Shown here: positions 1 through 8,150 of the stretch, in pieces
Position numbering within the stretch: position 1 is the first letter of the stretch
Layout of the letters: each line of letters starts with the position of its first letter
Assembly (NCBI RefSeq): GCF_006439015.1
Contig: NZ_RCZG01000016.1
Span: forward strand, 30,029 to 94,028
Direction: 5' to 3'
Source of the DNA: Mycolicibacterium hodleri
GTDB taxonomy: Bacteria; Actinomycetota; Actinomycetes; Mycobacteriales; Mycobacteriaceae
Length of the DNA: 64,000 nucleotides
Program-made: the position numbers and the translations under genes
Notes under the pieces: model-generated
Told to the model about the DNA's origin: nothing
Seen by the model: the letters and a program-made list of their open reading frames with translations, nothing else
Database searches by the model: none

Positions 1-2
1 CG

Positions 3-1394
3 GACCTGATCAAGGATGGCGATCGCATCGCGGGCGCGTTCGGATACTGGCGCGAAACCGGCAACTTCATCCTGTTCGACGCTCCCGCCGTGGTGCTCGC
101 GACCGGTGGCATCGGCAAGTCGTTCAAGGTGTCGTCCAACTCCTGGGAGTACACCGGCGACGGGCATGCCCTGGCACTGCGGGCCGGCTCGAAACTGATC
201 AACATGGAGTTCATCCAGTTCCACCCGACCGGGATGGTGTGGCCGCTGTCGGTCAAGGGCATCCTCGTCACCGAGGGCGTGCGCGGCGACGGCGGGGTGC
301 TCAAGAACTCCGAGGGCAAGCGGTTCATGTTCAACTACATCCCCCCGGTATTCAAGGGCCAGTACGCCGAGACCGAGGAAGAAGCCGACCAGTGGCTCAA
401 GGACAACGACTCCGCCCGTCGCACACCTGACCTGCTGCCCCGCGACGAGGTCGCCAGAGCCATCGTCGCCGAGGTCAAGGCGGGTCGCGGCACCCCGCAC
501 GGCGGGGTCTACCTCGACATTGCCTCGCGCATGCCGGCCGAGGAGATCAAGCGTCGGCTGCCCTCGATGTACCACCAGTTCATCGAGCTGGCCGAGGTCG
601 ACATCACCAAGGACGAGATGGAGGTCGGCCCGACCTGTCACTACGTGATGGGCGGGATCGAGGTCGATCCCGATACCGGCGGCGCCGCGACTCCCGGACT
701 CTTCGCGGCCGGTGAATGCTCCGGTGGCATGCACGGCTCCAACCGACTCGGTGGCAACTCGCTGTCCGATCTGCTGGTGTTCGGCAGGCGCGCCGGACTT
801 GGGGCGTCGGACTACGTGCGGGCGCTGCCCGACCGACCCAAGCCGCCACAGGACGCCATCGACGAAGCCACCAAGATGGCGTTGGCACCCTACGAAGCGC
901 ACGAAAGCCCCGAGAACCCGTACACCCTGCACGCCGAACTCCAACAGTCGATGAACGACCTCGTCGGCATCATCCGCAAGGAAGAGGAGATCCACGAGGC
1001 GCTCGCCAAGCTCGACGAGCTCAGGGGTCGGCTGCAGAACGTCGCCGTCGAGGGCGGACGGGTCTACAACCCGGGCTGGCACCTGGCGATCGACATGCGC
1101 AACATGCTGCTGGTCAGCGAGTGCGTGGCGAAGGCCGCACTGGAGCGCACCGAGAGTCGCGGCGGCCACACCCGCGACGACCATCCGTCGATGGACGCCA
1201 CCTGGCGCAACAAGCTACTGGTATGCCAGACCACCGAGGTGGCTACCAGCGAGGCGATGGTTCCCCGCGTCACCGTCATCCCCGAGGAACAGGTCCCGAT
1301 GCGACCGGATCTGCTCGAGGTCTTCGAGCTCTCCGAACTCGAGAAGTACTACACCGACTCCGAATTGACCGGGCATCCGGAACGGAAGGGCTGA
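3..1394 (+). CDS. sdhA: Succinate dehydrogenase / fumarate reductase flavoprotein subunit, 5' end outside window
   Basis: The reading frame is open from the first bases and enters mid-protein, so the N-terminal FAD-binding part lies outside the window. The visible 463 residues hold the dehydrogenase substrate domain (HPTG near the start, then ATPGLFAAGECSGGMHGSNR, the conserved FAD/substrate segment of SdhA/FrdA) and the helical C-terminal domain. It oxidises succinate to fumarate at the membrane and passes electrons to the iron-sulfur subunit encoded 2 bases downstream. The position next to sdhB, a flavin reductase and fadE5 matches, from memory, M. tuberculosis Rv0248c (Sdh1-type enzyme). 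Oxidation is the likely direction in an aerobe, but the fumarate-reductase direction cannot be excluded from sequence. Confidence 0.93.
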   Translation, partial: DLIKDGDRIAGAFGYWRETGNFILFDAPAVVLATGGIGKSFKVSSNSWEYTGDGHALALRAGSKLINMEFIQFHPTGMVWPLSVKGILVTEGVRGDGGVLKNSEGKRFMFNYIPPVFKGQYAETEEEADQWLKDNDSARRTPDLLPRDEVARAIVAEVKAGRGTPHGGVYLDIASRMPAEEIKRRLPSMYHQFIELAEVDITKDEMEVGPTCHYVMGGIEVDPDTGGAATPGLFAAGECSGGMHGSNRLGGNSLSDLLVFGRRAGLGASDYVRALPDRPKPPQDAIDEATKMALAPYEAHESPENPYTLHAELQQSMNDLVGIIRKEEEIHEALAKLDELRGRLQNVAVEGGRVYNPGWHLAIDMRNMLLVSECVAKAALERTESRGGHTRDDHPSMDATWRNKLLVCQTTEVATSEAMVPRVTVIPEEQVPMRPDLLEVFELSELEKYYTDSELTGHPERKG

Positions 1395-1396
1395 TC

Positions 1397-2146
1397 ATGG
1401 CTGCATACGACGCGAGCATGCGGGTCTGGCGCGGCGACGGGGACGGCGGTGAACTGAAGGACTACACCGTCGAGGTCAACGACGGCGAGGTGGTGCTAGA
1501 CATCATCCACCGACTGCAGGCCACCCAGGCCAACGACCTCGCGGTGCGGTGGAACTGCAAGGCGGGCAAGTGCGGGTCGTGTTCGGCCGAGGTCAATGGG
1601 CGACCGCGGCTGATGTGCATGACGCGGATGTCGACGTTCGGCGAGGACGAGACCGTCACGGTGACCCCCCTGCGGACCTTCCCCGTGATGCGCGACCTGG
1701 TGACCGACGTGTCCTTCAACTACGAAAAGGCCCGCCAGATCCCGTCGTTCACCCCGCCGAAGGATCTTCAGCCCGGCGAGTACCGGATGCAGCAGGAAGA
1801 CGTGAATCGGAGCCAAGAGTTCCGCAAGTGCATCGAATGCTTCCTGTGCCAGAACGTCTGCCACGTGGTGCGTGACCACGAAGAGAACAAGGAGAACTTC
1901 GCCGGGCCGCGCTACCACATGCGGATCGCCGAACTGGACATGCATCCGCTGGATACCGTGGACCGCAAGGACATGGCCCAAGAGGACTTCGGGTTGGGCA
2001 TGTGCAACATCACCAAGTGCTGCACCGAGGTCTGCCCGGAGCACATCAAGATCACCGACAACGCCCTGATCCCGATGAAGGAGCGCGTCGCCGATCGCAA
2101 GTACGACCCGATCGTGTGGCTGGGAAACAAACTCTTCAAGCGCTAG
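1397..2146 (+). CDS. sdhB: Succinate dehydrogenase / fumarate reductase iron-sulfur subunit
   Basis: This 249-residue protein carries the three Fe-S clusters that wire the flavoprotein to the membrane quinone site. Visible cluster ligands are C54, C59, C62 and C74 for the 2Fe-2S plant-type ferredoxin domain, then CIECFLCQNVC at 145-155 and CNITKCCTEVCP at 203-214 for the 4Fe-4S and 3Fe-4S centres. The ATG lies 2 bases after the sdhA stop, so the two are co-transcribed and probably translationally coupled. No membrane-anchor subunit follows, so in this type the anchor should lie upstream of sdhA. A longer frame opens upstream but overlaps sdhA; the ATG at 1397 gives a normal SdhB N-terminus. 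Confidence 0.95.
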   Translation: MAAYDASMRVWRGDGDGGELKDYTVEVNDGEVVLDIIHRLQATQANDLAVRWNCKAGKCGSCSAEVNGRPRLMCMTRMSTFGEDETVTVTPLRTFPVMRDLVTDVSFNYEKARQIPSFTPPKDLQPGEYRMQQEDVNRSQEFRKCIECFLCQNVCHVVRDHEENKENFAGPRYHMRIAELDMHPLDTVDRKDMAQEDFGLGMCNITKCCTEVCPEHIKITDNALIPMKERVADRKYDPIVWLGNKLFKR

Positions 2147-2160
2147 CGGCGTAGGCTCGT

Positions 2161-2188
2161 GGCAGCCAATCGATGAGGAAGGGCTGCC
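2161..2188 (+). promoter_or_regulatory. Stem-loop enclosing the ribosome binding site of the 53-residue ORF
   Basis: GGCAGCC (2161-2167) pairs with GGCTGCC (2182-2188), leaving a 14-base loop that contains the purine-rich GAGGAA (2175-2180) ahead of the ATG at 2192. It could act as a weak terminator after sdhB or as a translation switch. It has no T-run, so a simple Rho-independent terminator is not supported. Confidence 0.4.
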
Positions 2189-2191
2189 GCT

Positions 2192-2353
2192 ATGAGTGCT
2201 GGAGAAACCAAGAGTGTCAACGACATTCGCACCGCCATCCGCGAGCTGACCGCGCGTGCCGAGCTGGCCCGAAAAGACGGCAGGCGTGAGGACGCCGCAG
2301 AACTCGACCGTCGGATCCAGGGCTACCGCGAGGAGCTCGGCGCACGACCGTGA
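2192..2353 (+). CDS. Small charged helical protein of 53 residues, unknown function
   Basis: The ATG is preceded by a GAGGAAGGG ribosome binding site and opens a 53-residue frame, MSAGETKSVNDIRTAI..., ending RP. It is rich in Glu, Arg, Lys and Ala and is predicted to be almost entirely alpha-helical (a coiled-coil or helical hairpin by eye). It has no cysteines, signal peptide or membrane segment. It sits 45 bases downstream of sdhB on the same strand, so it may be the last gene of the sdh operon. I do not recognise a named family. Codon use (GC-rich third positions) and the good ribosome binding site support a real gene. Confidence 0.6.
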   Translation: MSAGETKSVNDIRTAIRELTARAELARKDGRREDAAELDRRIQGYREELGARP

Positions 2354-2433
2354 CGTCCCTTGCCGCGAGATCAGCTTGCCGTAGGCCCCTGTTCCGACAC
2401 GTGCGACTCGCGGTCTAGAGCTGCCCTAGCGCA

Positions 2434-2928
2434 TTACCCGCCGAGGCGGCGAAACGCGCTGCGATGAAAAACGATGGGCGCTTGAAATTCCGGGTCGTCG
2501 TGGACGGTGATGTCGTGTACCCGCAGCACGACGATCGTGTGGTCGCCGGCCAGGATCTCTTGCTCGATGGCGCTCTCCAGCCACACGCTGGTGCCGTGGA
2601 TGAACAGTGCGCCGCGTTCGGAGGTCGCGGTCTCCATCCCCACGAAGCGGTCGCCTGTCTTGGCGGCCAGGGTCTTGGCGGCGGCATCGTGGGCCTCGCC
2701 GAGCACGCTGATCCCGAGGAACGGCAGATCCTTCAGCTTGGGCCACGTCGTCGACGTGTTCTGCACGCAGAACGACACCAGCGGCGGATCGAGCGACACC
2801 GGAACGAAGGTGCTCGCCGCAAGGCCCACTCGAACCCCATCCACTTCAGCAGCGATCGCGATCACGCCAGATGGAAAGTGCCCGTAGGCCTCGCGAAGGG
2901 ACGTCGGATTCAAGTTGATGCCGGTCAT
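2434..2928 (-). CDS. Flavin reductase-like domain protein
   Basis: This 164-residue protein has the flavin-reductase split-barrel fold: an N-terminal LREAYGHFPSGVIAIAA segment, then GLAASTFVPVSLDPPLVSFC, which is the FMN-binding stretch of the family. Such proteins use NAD(P)H to reduce FMN/FAD for a partner monooxygenase or act as stand-alone oxidoreductases. The frame stays open to 3093, but the ATG at 2928 follows GGAG with 7-base spacing and starts exactly where family homology begins. The position between sdhB and fadE5 resembles, from memory, Rv0245. The partner is not evident; the FAD monooxygenase at 8.1 kb is a possibility but not linked by an operon. Confidence 0.85.
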   Translation of the reverse strand: MTGINLNPTSLREAYGHFPSGVIAIAAEVDGVRVGLAASTFVPVSLDPPLVSFCVQNTSTTWPKLKDLPFLGISVLGEAHDAAAKTLAAKTGDRFVGMETATSERGALFIHGTSVWLESAIEQEILAGDHTIVVLRVHDITVHDDPEFQAPIVFHRSAFRRLGG

Positions 2929-3254
2929 AGCAACTCCATCTTCACACGATTTGGTGCGCGGCGGCCACGTCTGAGTCCGCCCATCGGGCTTGGCCGCCGT
3001 GTGCCGCCAGGTCGGTGGGCGGGGCCGCACCGGCGCCGGTTTTAGATCTCGTTGAGTGCAAGCTGCCGAGAGCCGAGCCGACGGAGACGGCAACGTCTGG
3101 CCCCGACAGGCTGGCGCGACCGTGCAGCATGGAGAGTATGGACGGCCGGGGTTGAAGCGTCACCGGCGTCACATCACATCCGGATCAACTCGTCGCGCCC
3201 ATCCACCCGAGTCCGTTATCAGGGCGCGGCACTTGAGAACACGGACATCGCGCC
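2929..3254. other. Intergenic stretch without a recognisable intact gene
   Basis: No frame here has convincing start, ribosome binding site and family features on either strand. It lies directly upstream of a carrier-protein fragment and may be unrecognisable debris of the same lost polyketide synthase, but I cannot align any part of it to a synthase domain. Confidence 0.5.
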
Positions 3255-3424
3255 GTTGACCCGCTGCTCCGGCGCGAGGTGCAGAACCTCCTCCGGCTCG
3301 CGTCGCCGCCTGCGGCGATTCCCTGATGGCGATCGAAGTTCGCAACCGGCTGCACAGTCAGTTCGTTGGCGCGTTCACGATCAATGCGACCACGGTGTTC
3401 GACTATCCGACCATCGGAGGTCTC
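3255..3424 (+). pseudogene. Decayed acyl-carrier-protein domain of a type I polyketide synthase
   Basis: Two frames together spell a PKS carrier domain. From 3255 one frame reads VDPLLRREVQNLLRLASPPA, the usual start of a mycobacterial PKS carrier helix 1. After a frame change near 3310 another reads GDSLMAIEVRNRL and then NATTVFDYPTIGGLL, the phosphopantetheine-attachment helix (Ser codon 3320-3322) and the FDYPT end of the domain. The frames differ (phase 0 versus phase 2), no start or upstream synthase domains remain, and the fragment runs into the convergent gene ending at 3425. It is a remnant of a megasynthase gene, not a free-standing carrier protein. Confidence 0.75.
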
Positions 3425-4516
3425 CTAGGCCCAACGCGTCGCTTCAACCGACGCCGGCAGAGGTGTGTGCAGCGGCACGTCGAGGCCGTCGTAGATGCCT
3501 GCCTTCTGGGTAGCCAGCCATTCAATGGCTCCCAGCAGCCGGTTCGCGGCCGTGGTGTTGCCGCCGTCGGCCCGCGTTCCACCGGGGACGTCGGCGCGGC
3601 TGACAATGGTCAACTGGGGATCTCCGTCGACGACGACGCGGTGATCGCCGACGCCTCCCAAATGGGCATCGTCGGGCTGGGGCCAGTGTGGGGCGCACGC
3701 CGGGTCGATGCGGGTGATGTGGTCGATGACGATGCGCTGCTTGCCTGCACACCAGCCGATGATCTTCAGCCAAAAGGCGCCCTGACTGCCCTTCTCGAAG
3801 TGACCCATGACGTTCTCCACCGACTCCTCTAGCGGCAGACGTTCGACGACCTCGGTGATCTCGTCGATCTCGAGGCCCAACCCCCGACCGATCAACCGGA
3901 TGTTGCCGCCCCACACCATCGTTGGCACCGACGGCAGTAGCATCATCGGAACCTTGTCCATCGAGCCCCCAAAACCGCAGCTGACCCGAACCGCATAGGG
4001 CTGGTCGTAGGTCGAATAGTCGAAGATCTCCTGGCAAGAGATCGTCTTGATGCCGGTACACAGACCGGCGGCCATCACGGCGAGCGCGTCATTGGCCCAG
4101 CCCGGGTCCACCCCACTGACCAACAGGGTGGAGCCGCCGTGCTCGGCAGCGGCGGTCAGGCGGTCGACCCATTCCCGCGGCGCCGACCGCGGGTCGTAGA
4201 GGGAGTAGAGCGACGGCGTGACGACGTGAGCGCCCGCGCGCAGGCACCGCTCGATGTCGTTCACGGCCTCCTCGGGCCGGATGTCGCCCGACGCCATGTA
4301 GGCCACCGCGTCGCAGTCCGCCAGTGCTGCGTCGGCGTCCGTCGTGGTCAAAACGCCGGTGTCGGCGTCGAGCCCGGCGAACGTCGCAGCGTCGCAACCC
4401 GCCTTGGCGGTCGACGACGTGATCACCCCGGCCAGTTCAAGCCCGGGAAATGCGACGGTGGACCGGATCGCCGTAGACCCCATGTTGCCGGTTCCCCATA
4501 CCACCACGCGCCTCAT
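3425..4516 (-). CDS. NAD(P)-dependent dehydrogenase of the dihydrodipicolinate-reductase-like family
   Basis: This 363-residue protein begins with a Rossmann dinucleotide-binding motif, VVVWGTGNMGS, followed by an acidic residue cluster and the SGVDPGW region typical of the DapB-like/2,4-diaminopentanoate-dehydrogenase superfamily that mycobacterial genomes carry in many copies. The real substrate is unknown for most members. I chose the ATG at 4516 because GGTGGGG lies just upstream; a GTG at 4525 in frame would add three residues. It is convergent with the PKS fragment, and its 5' end faces the fadE5 promoter. Confidence 0.75.
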   Translation of the reverse strand: MRRVVVWGTGNMGSTAIRSTVAFPGLELAGVITSSTAKAGCDAATFAGLDADTGVLTTTDADAALADCDAVAYMASGDIRPEEAVNDIERCLRAGAHVVTPSLYSLYDPRSAPREWVDRLTAAAEHGGSTLLVSGVDPGWANDALAVMAAGLCTGIKTISCQEIFDYSTYDQPYAVRVSCGFGGSMDKVPMMLLPSVPTMVWGGNIRLIGRGLGLEIDEITEVVERLPLEESVENVMGHFEKGSQGAFWLKIIGWCAGKQRIVIDHITRIDPACAPHWPQPDDAHLGGVGDHRVVVDGDPQLTIVSRADVPGGTRADGGNTTAANRLLGAIEWLATQKAGIYDGLDVPLHTPLPASVEATRWA

Positions 4517-4663
4517 TCGCCCCACCCTAACGGCATGCTGGAGCGTCTCGTGGCAGACATCACACTTGGTGGAATGCCCAGCTCAGGGGCGATCTTTCGC
4601 CTCCTGCAACTTCCCAATCAACCGTCGGGTTGGTTAGCCGCCATAAATTTGCCCAAGACTACT

Positions 4664-4716
4664 TTGCGATCAAGTTACCAGCCGGTATAGTTACCAGCAG
4701 TTACTGGTGGGTAACT
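4664..4716 (+). promoter_or_regulatory. Candidate fadE5 promoter with repeated AGTTAC operator sites
   Basis: A -35-like TTGCGA (4664-4669) and a -10 TATAGT (4686-4691) are 16 bases apart. AGTTACCAGC occurs at 4673-4682 (in the spacer) and 4689-4698 (over the -10), followed by the palindrome AGTTAC-TGGTGG-GTAACT (4699-4716). The TTAC-N6-GTAA core recurs in the fadA2/fabG4 intergenic region, which suggests one repressor for both. Confidence 0.6.
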
Positions 4717-4763
4717 TAGCCCTAGTACCCAACCGCAGACGCATTTCTCATCGAGGAGACATC

Positions 4764-6599
4764 GTGAGCCATTACAAGAGCAACGTCCGCGACCAGGTAT
4801 TCAACCTGTTCGAGGTTTTCGGCGTCGACAAGGTTCTCGGCGAGGGTACATTCGCCGATCTCGACACCGACACCGTCAGCGAGATGCTCGCGGAGATCAG
4901 CCGAATCGCCGAGGGACCGGTCGCGGATTCGTTCGCCGAGTCCGACCGCAACCCCCCGATCTTCGATCCCGACGCCCACACCGTGACGTTGCCGGCCGCC
5001 TTCAAGAAGTCCGTGCGTGCCATTACGGACGGCGGCTGGGACAAGATCGGTATCAGCGAGGAACTCGGCGGCATGCCGATGCCCCGCGCCCTGCAGTGGG
5101 CTCTGATGGAGCACGTACTGGGCGCGAACCCCGCCGTGTACATGTACTCCATGGGTGCCGGTTTCGCGGACATCTTCTACCACCAGGCCACCGAAGAGCA
5201 GAAGAAGTGGGCCATCCTCGCTGCCGACCGCGGCTGGACCTCGACGATGGTGCTGACCGAGCCCGACGCGGGCTCCGACGTCGGCGCAGGCCGCACCAAG
5301 GCTGTCCAGCAGCCCGACGGCTCGTGGCACATCGACGGCGTCAAGCGCTTCATCACCTCCGGTGACGCCGACGACCTCGGTGAGAACATCCTGCACCTGG
5401 TGCTTGCCCGCCCCGAGGGCGCCGGACCTGGCACCAAGGGCCTTTCGTTGTTCTTCGTGCCGAAGTACCACTTCGACTTCGAGACCGGTGAGCCCGGTGA
5501 GCGCAACGGTGTCTACGTCACCAACGTCGAGCACAAGATGGGCCTCAAGGTCTCCGCGACCTGCGAGCTGTCGCTCGGCCAGCACGGCACCCCCGCCGTC
5601 GGCTGGCTCGTCGGCGAGGTGCACAACGGCATCGCGCAAATGTTCGACGTCATCGAGCAGGCGCGAATGATGGTGGGCACCAAGGCCATCGCCACTCTGT
5701 CGACCGGTTACCTCAACGCCCTCGAATATGCCAAGACCCGCGTGCAGGGCGCCGATCTGACCCAGATGACCGACAAGACCGCGCCGCGCGTGACCATCAC
5801 GCACCACCCGGACGTCCGCCGGTCGCTGATGACGCAGAAGGCATACGCCGAGTCCCTCCGTGCGCTGTACCTGTACACCGCGACGTTCCAGGACGCCGAG
5901 GTCGCCAAGGCCGTACACGGAATCGAGCCCGAGCTCGCCAGCAAGGTCAACGACCTGCTGCTGCCGATCGTCAAGGGTGTCGGCTCGGAGCAGGCCTACG
6001 CCAAGCTGAACGAGAGCTTGCAGACCTTCGGTGGTTCCGGCTTCCTGCAGGACTACCCGGTCGAGCAGTACATCCGGGACGCTAAGATCGACTCGCTGTA
6101 CGAGGGCACCACCGCCATCCAGGCGCAGGACTTCTTCTTCCGGAAGATCGTCCGCGACAAGGGCGTTGCGTTGGGCTTCGTCGCAGGCGAGATCGAGTCG
6201 TTCATCAAGGACGAGGCAGGAAACGGGAGGCTCAAGGCCGAGCGCGCACTGCTGGCCAACGCGCTGGCAGACGTCCAGGGCATGGCCGCCACGCTGACCG
6301 GTTACCTCATGTCGGCGCAGGAAGACTCCGCCAACATCTACAAGGTGGGGCTCGGTTCCGTGCGCTTCCTCATGAGCGTCGGCGATCTGGTGCTCGGCTG
6401 GTTGCTGCAGAAGCAGGCCGCCGTGGCCATCGCCAAGCTCGACGAGGGTGTGACCGGCGCCGACAAGGCCTTCTACGAGGGCAAGATCGCCGTCGCCTCG
6501 TTCTTCGCGAAGAGCTTCCTGCCGCTGCTGACCAGCACGCGTCTGGTGCTCGACAACATCGACAACGAGATCATGGAACTCGACGAGGCTTCGTTCTAA
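4764..6599 (+). CDS. fadE5: Acyl-CoA dehydrogenase FadE5
   Basis: This 611-residue acyl-CoA dehydrogenase is FAD-dependent and introduces the first double bond in fatty acyl-CoA beta-oxidation. The N-terminus SHYKSNVRDQVFNLFEVFG and the full length match mycobacterial FadE5 as I remember it. Other family segments are MVLTEPDAGSDVGAGR (FAD/substrate loop) and LYEGTTAIQAQDFFFRKI (C-terminal FAD contact). The GTG at 4764 follows GAGGAG with a 5-base gap, and an upstream in-frame extension to 4707 would run through the operator palindrome. It is monocistronic with a strong terminator after it. A close paralogue of equal length lies at 41.5-43.3 kb on the other strand. Confidence 0.95.
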   Translation: MSHYKSNVRDQVFNLFEVFGVDKVLGEGTFADLDTDTVSEMLAEISRIAEGPVADSFAESDRNPPIFDPDAHTVTLPAAFKKSVRAITDGGWDKIGISEELGGMPMPRALQWALMEHVLGANPAVYMYSMGAGFADIFYHQATEEQKKWAILAADRGWTSTMVLTEPDAGSDVGAGRTKAVQQPDGSWHIDGVKRFITSGDADDLGENILHLVLARPEGAGPGTKGLSLFFVPKYHFDFETGEPGERNGVYVTNVEHKMGLKVSATCELSLGQHGTPAVGWLVGEVHNGIAQMFDVIEQARMMVGTKAIATLSTGYLNALEYAKTRVQGADLTQMTDKTAPRVTITHHPDVRRSLMTQKAYAESLRALYLYTATFQDAEVAKAVHGIEPELASKVNDLLLPIVKGVGSEQAYAKLNESLQTFGGSGFLQDYPVEQYIRDAKIDSLYEGTTAIQAQDFFFRKIVRDKGVALGFVAGEIESFIKDEAGNGRLKAERALLANALADVQGMAATLTGYLMSAQEDSANIYKVGLGSVRFLMSVGDLVLGWLLQKQAAVAIAKLDEGVTGADKAFYEGKIAVASFFAKSFLPLLTSTRLVLDNIDNEIMELDEASF

Positions 6600-6620
6600 G
6601 TCTCACCACTCGACGCTCTG

Positions 6621-6646
6621 GGCCCCCGCTTCGGCGGGGGCCTTTT
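6621..6646 (+). terminator. Rho-independent terminator after fadE5
   Basis: A perfect 9-bp stem GGCCCCCGC / GCGGGGGCC closes a TTCG tetraloop and is followed by TTTT (6643-6646). It lies 21 bases after the fadE5 stop and isolates fadE5 from the accessory operon downstream. Confidence 0.9.
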
Positions 6647-6749
6647 GCGTTCATCCCGTCCGCCCGACACCGGTGGCCGGAGAACACTGGTGAGAAAATG
6701 GGGTGGATGCCTCATGCCTTGACCGGGCCGCCAGGTCGATGCTTTCGGC

Positions 6750-7517
6750 ATGACGATTTTCGAGAACCCGCGCGACGCGGCGCTGGAACTGCAGCGGAAT
6801 CCCATCCTCTGGGCCGGTAGCGACGAGCGAGCCACCGGCTACGGAGTAATGGGCCTGCCGTTCGCCAGCGGGCACTACCTGGCCTTGCGGAACATGGCCG
6901 CGACGACGATCGGCCCCGGGTATCGAAGTGTCTGGCATCGCATGCCGAACGGCCAGTGGACCTTCATCTCCGATGCGGCACCGGAACAGAGTTGTGCACG
7001 GTACTTCGCGTCGGATTCCGCTCAGACGCTGAACACCGAGATCGAAATCCATTGGGACGGACCAACCTCGTTTCGGGTGAGCGTGCCAGGCCTGCTCGAG
7101 TGGCGACTCGAACTGGCAGGCACGCCCGCCACGCTGTTGATGTCGGCGCTGGGTCGTCGACTGCCGGCGGCGGCCGGTCGCGGCGAGTCTCTCCGACGGA
7201 TGATGGCCAGAACCGCCGGGCCGATGCTCGGGGCCGGGCGCATGGGGATGGCCGGAACCGCTCCCAACGGTCAGCGGTTCGCCGCGGCGCCCTGGATGAT
7301 CTGGACGGTTTCACGCAGCACCGCGACCCTGCGTGGCGCCGACCTCGGCTCCCCCCTTCCCCTTCTTCGTCAAGCGCAGCTCGGCGACTTCTGGCTTCCC
7401 CAACGTGGGCTGTTCGCGCTGGCGAACGTCGCGTTCGAGAACTTCGATCCAGCAAGGCACCATCCGGTGCACTACGGGTCAGAGATGAATTCTGTTGTTG
7501 GTCAACAGGATGGATAA
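6750..7517 (+). CDS. Conserved-looking protein of 255 residues, function unknown
   Basis: I do not recognise the family. The protein starts MTIFENPRDAALELQRNP and is tryptophan- and glycine-rich, with beta-like segments (WHRMPNGQWTFISDAAP, IEIHWDGPTSFRVSVPGLLEWRLEL) that suggest a lipocalin-like or tocopherol-cyclase-like barrel; this is only an impression of composition. A central GAGRMGMAGTAPNGQRF stretch is followed by PWMIWTVS. It has no signal peptide, no clear membrane helix and few cysteines. It is the first gene of a same-strand series (OsmC, two FAD enzymes, transporter, MaoC) with gaps under 50 bases, so it probably works with those redox enzymes, perhaps binding the small hydrophobic substrate. 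No strong ribosome binding site precedes the ATG. Confidence 0.75.
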   Translation: MTIFENPRDAALELQRNPILWAGSDERATGYGVMGLPFASGHYLALRNMAATTIGPGYRSVWHRMPNGQWTFISDAAPEQSCARYFASDSAQTLNTEIEIHWDGPTSFRVSVPGLLEWRLELAGTPATLLMSALGRRLPAAAGRGESLRRMMARTAGPMLGAGRMGMAGTAPNGQRFAAAPWMIWTVSRSTATLRGADLGSPLPLLRQAQLGDFWLPQRGLFALANVAFENFDPARHHPVHYGSEMNSVVGQQDG

Positions 7518-7562
7518 CCGGATCCAAAAGGAAACCGGACACCAAGAGAAATGGAGAAGTTC

Positions 7563-8123
7563 ATGACGACAATGCACACCCCGGTCGACAACGGCGTCAA
7601 CGTCGAGGCCCTCGTGGGCGCTCGGGAGTCGTTCGCCGAGGCACCGGAGATGGCCGAGTTCCATTGGCGAGCAGCGGTTTCCTGGGTCAGCGGCACCCAC
7701 AGCCGCTCGACGGTGGACACCTTCTACGGGTTCGGCAGCCATCACCACCACAAGACCACGTTCACATACGACATCGACCATCCGCTCGCGTTCGCCGCGC
7801 AGGACAACGGCATCAGCCCGGTCGAGTACGTCCTGGTGGCGTTGGGCGGCTGCCTCACCGCGGGCATCGCGTCGATCGCCCAACATCGCAGCATCAAGCT
7901 GCACTCGGTGCAGGCGACCGTCGAGGCCGATGAGGACCTTCGGGGAATCCTTGGTGCCGATCCCGACGTCCGCAACGGCTTCACGGGTGTCCGGGTGTGC
8001 TACCAGATCGACGCCGACGCCACTCCGGAGGAGATCAAAGCGCTTGTCGCCCAATCGCAGAAGCGCTCGGCGGTCTACGACATCCTGACCAACCCCACCG
8101 ACGTCACCGTCGAAGTGGCCTGA
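7563..8123 (+). CDS. OsmC-family protein (peroxiredoxin-like or redox-active thiol protein)
   Basis: The protein has about 186 residues with the OsmC/Ohr fold signature: a central PVEYVLVALGGCLTAGIASIAQHR segment carrying the first conserved Cys, and a second Cys in GVRVCYQIDAD. OsmC proteins reduce organic hydroperoxides through a Cys pair, although this long mycobacterial subgroup (with GTHSRSTV near residue 40) is uncharacterised. GGAGAAG lies directly before the ATG at 7563; an in-frame ATG at 7551 would add four residues but lies over that ribosome binding site. Placed between the unknown protein and two flavoenzymes, it could detoxify peroxide or protect an oxidised product. Confidence 0.88.
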   Translation: MTTMHTPVDNGVNVEALVGARESFAEAPEMAEFHWRAAVSWVSGTHSRSTVDTFYGFGSHHHHKTTFTYDIDHPLAFAAQDNGISPVEYVLVALGGCLTAGIASIAQHRSIKLHSVQATVEADEDLRGILGADPDVRNGFTGVRVCYQIDADATPEEIKALVAQSQKRSAVYDILTNPTDVTVEVA

Positions 8124-8150
8124 CCAGGCGATGAGACAGAGGGGCCGATC

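Noticed and set aside
2929..3093. 55-residue extension of the flavin reductase
   Set aside because: No family match and no ribosome binding site; ATG 2928 has GGAG at proper distance.
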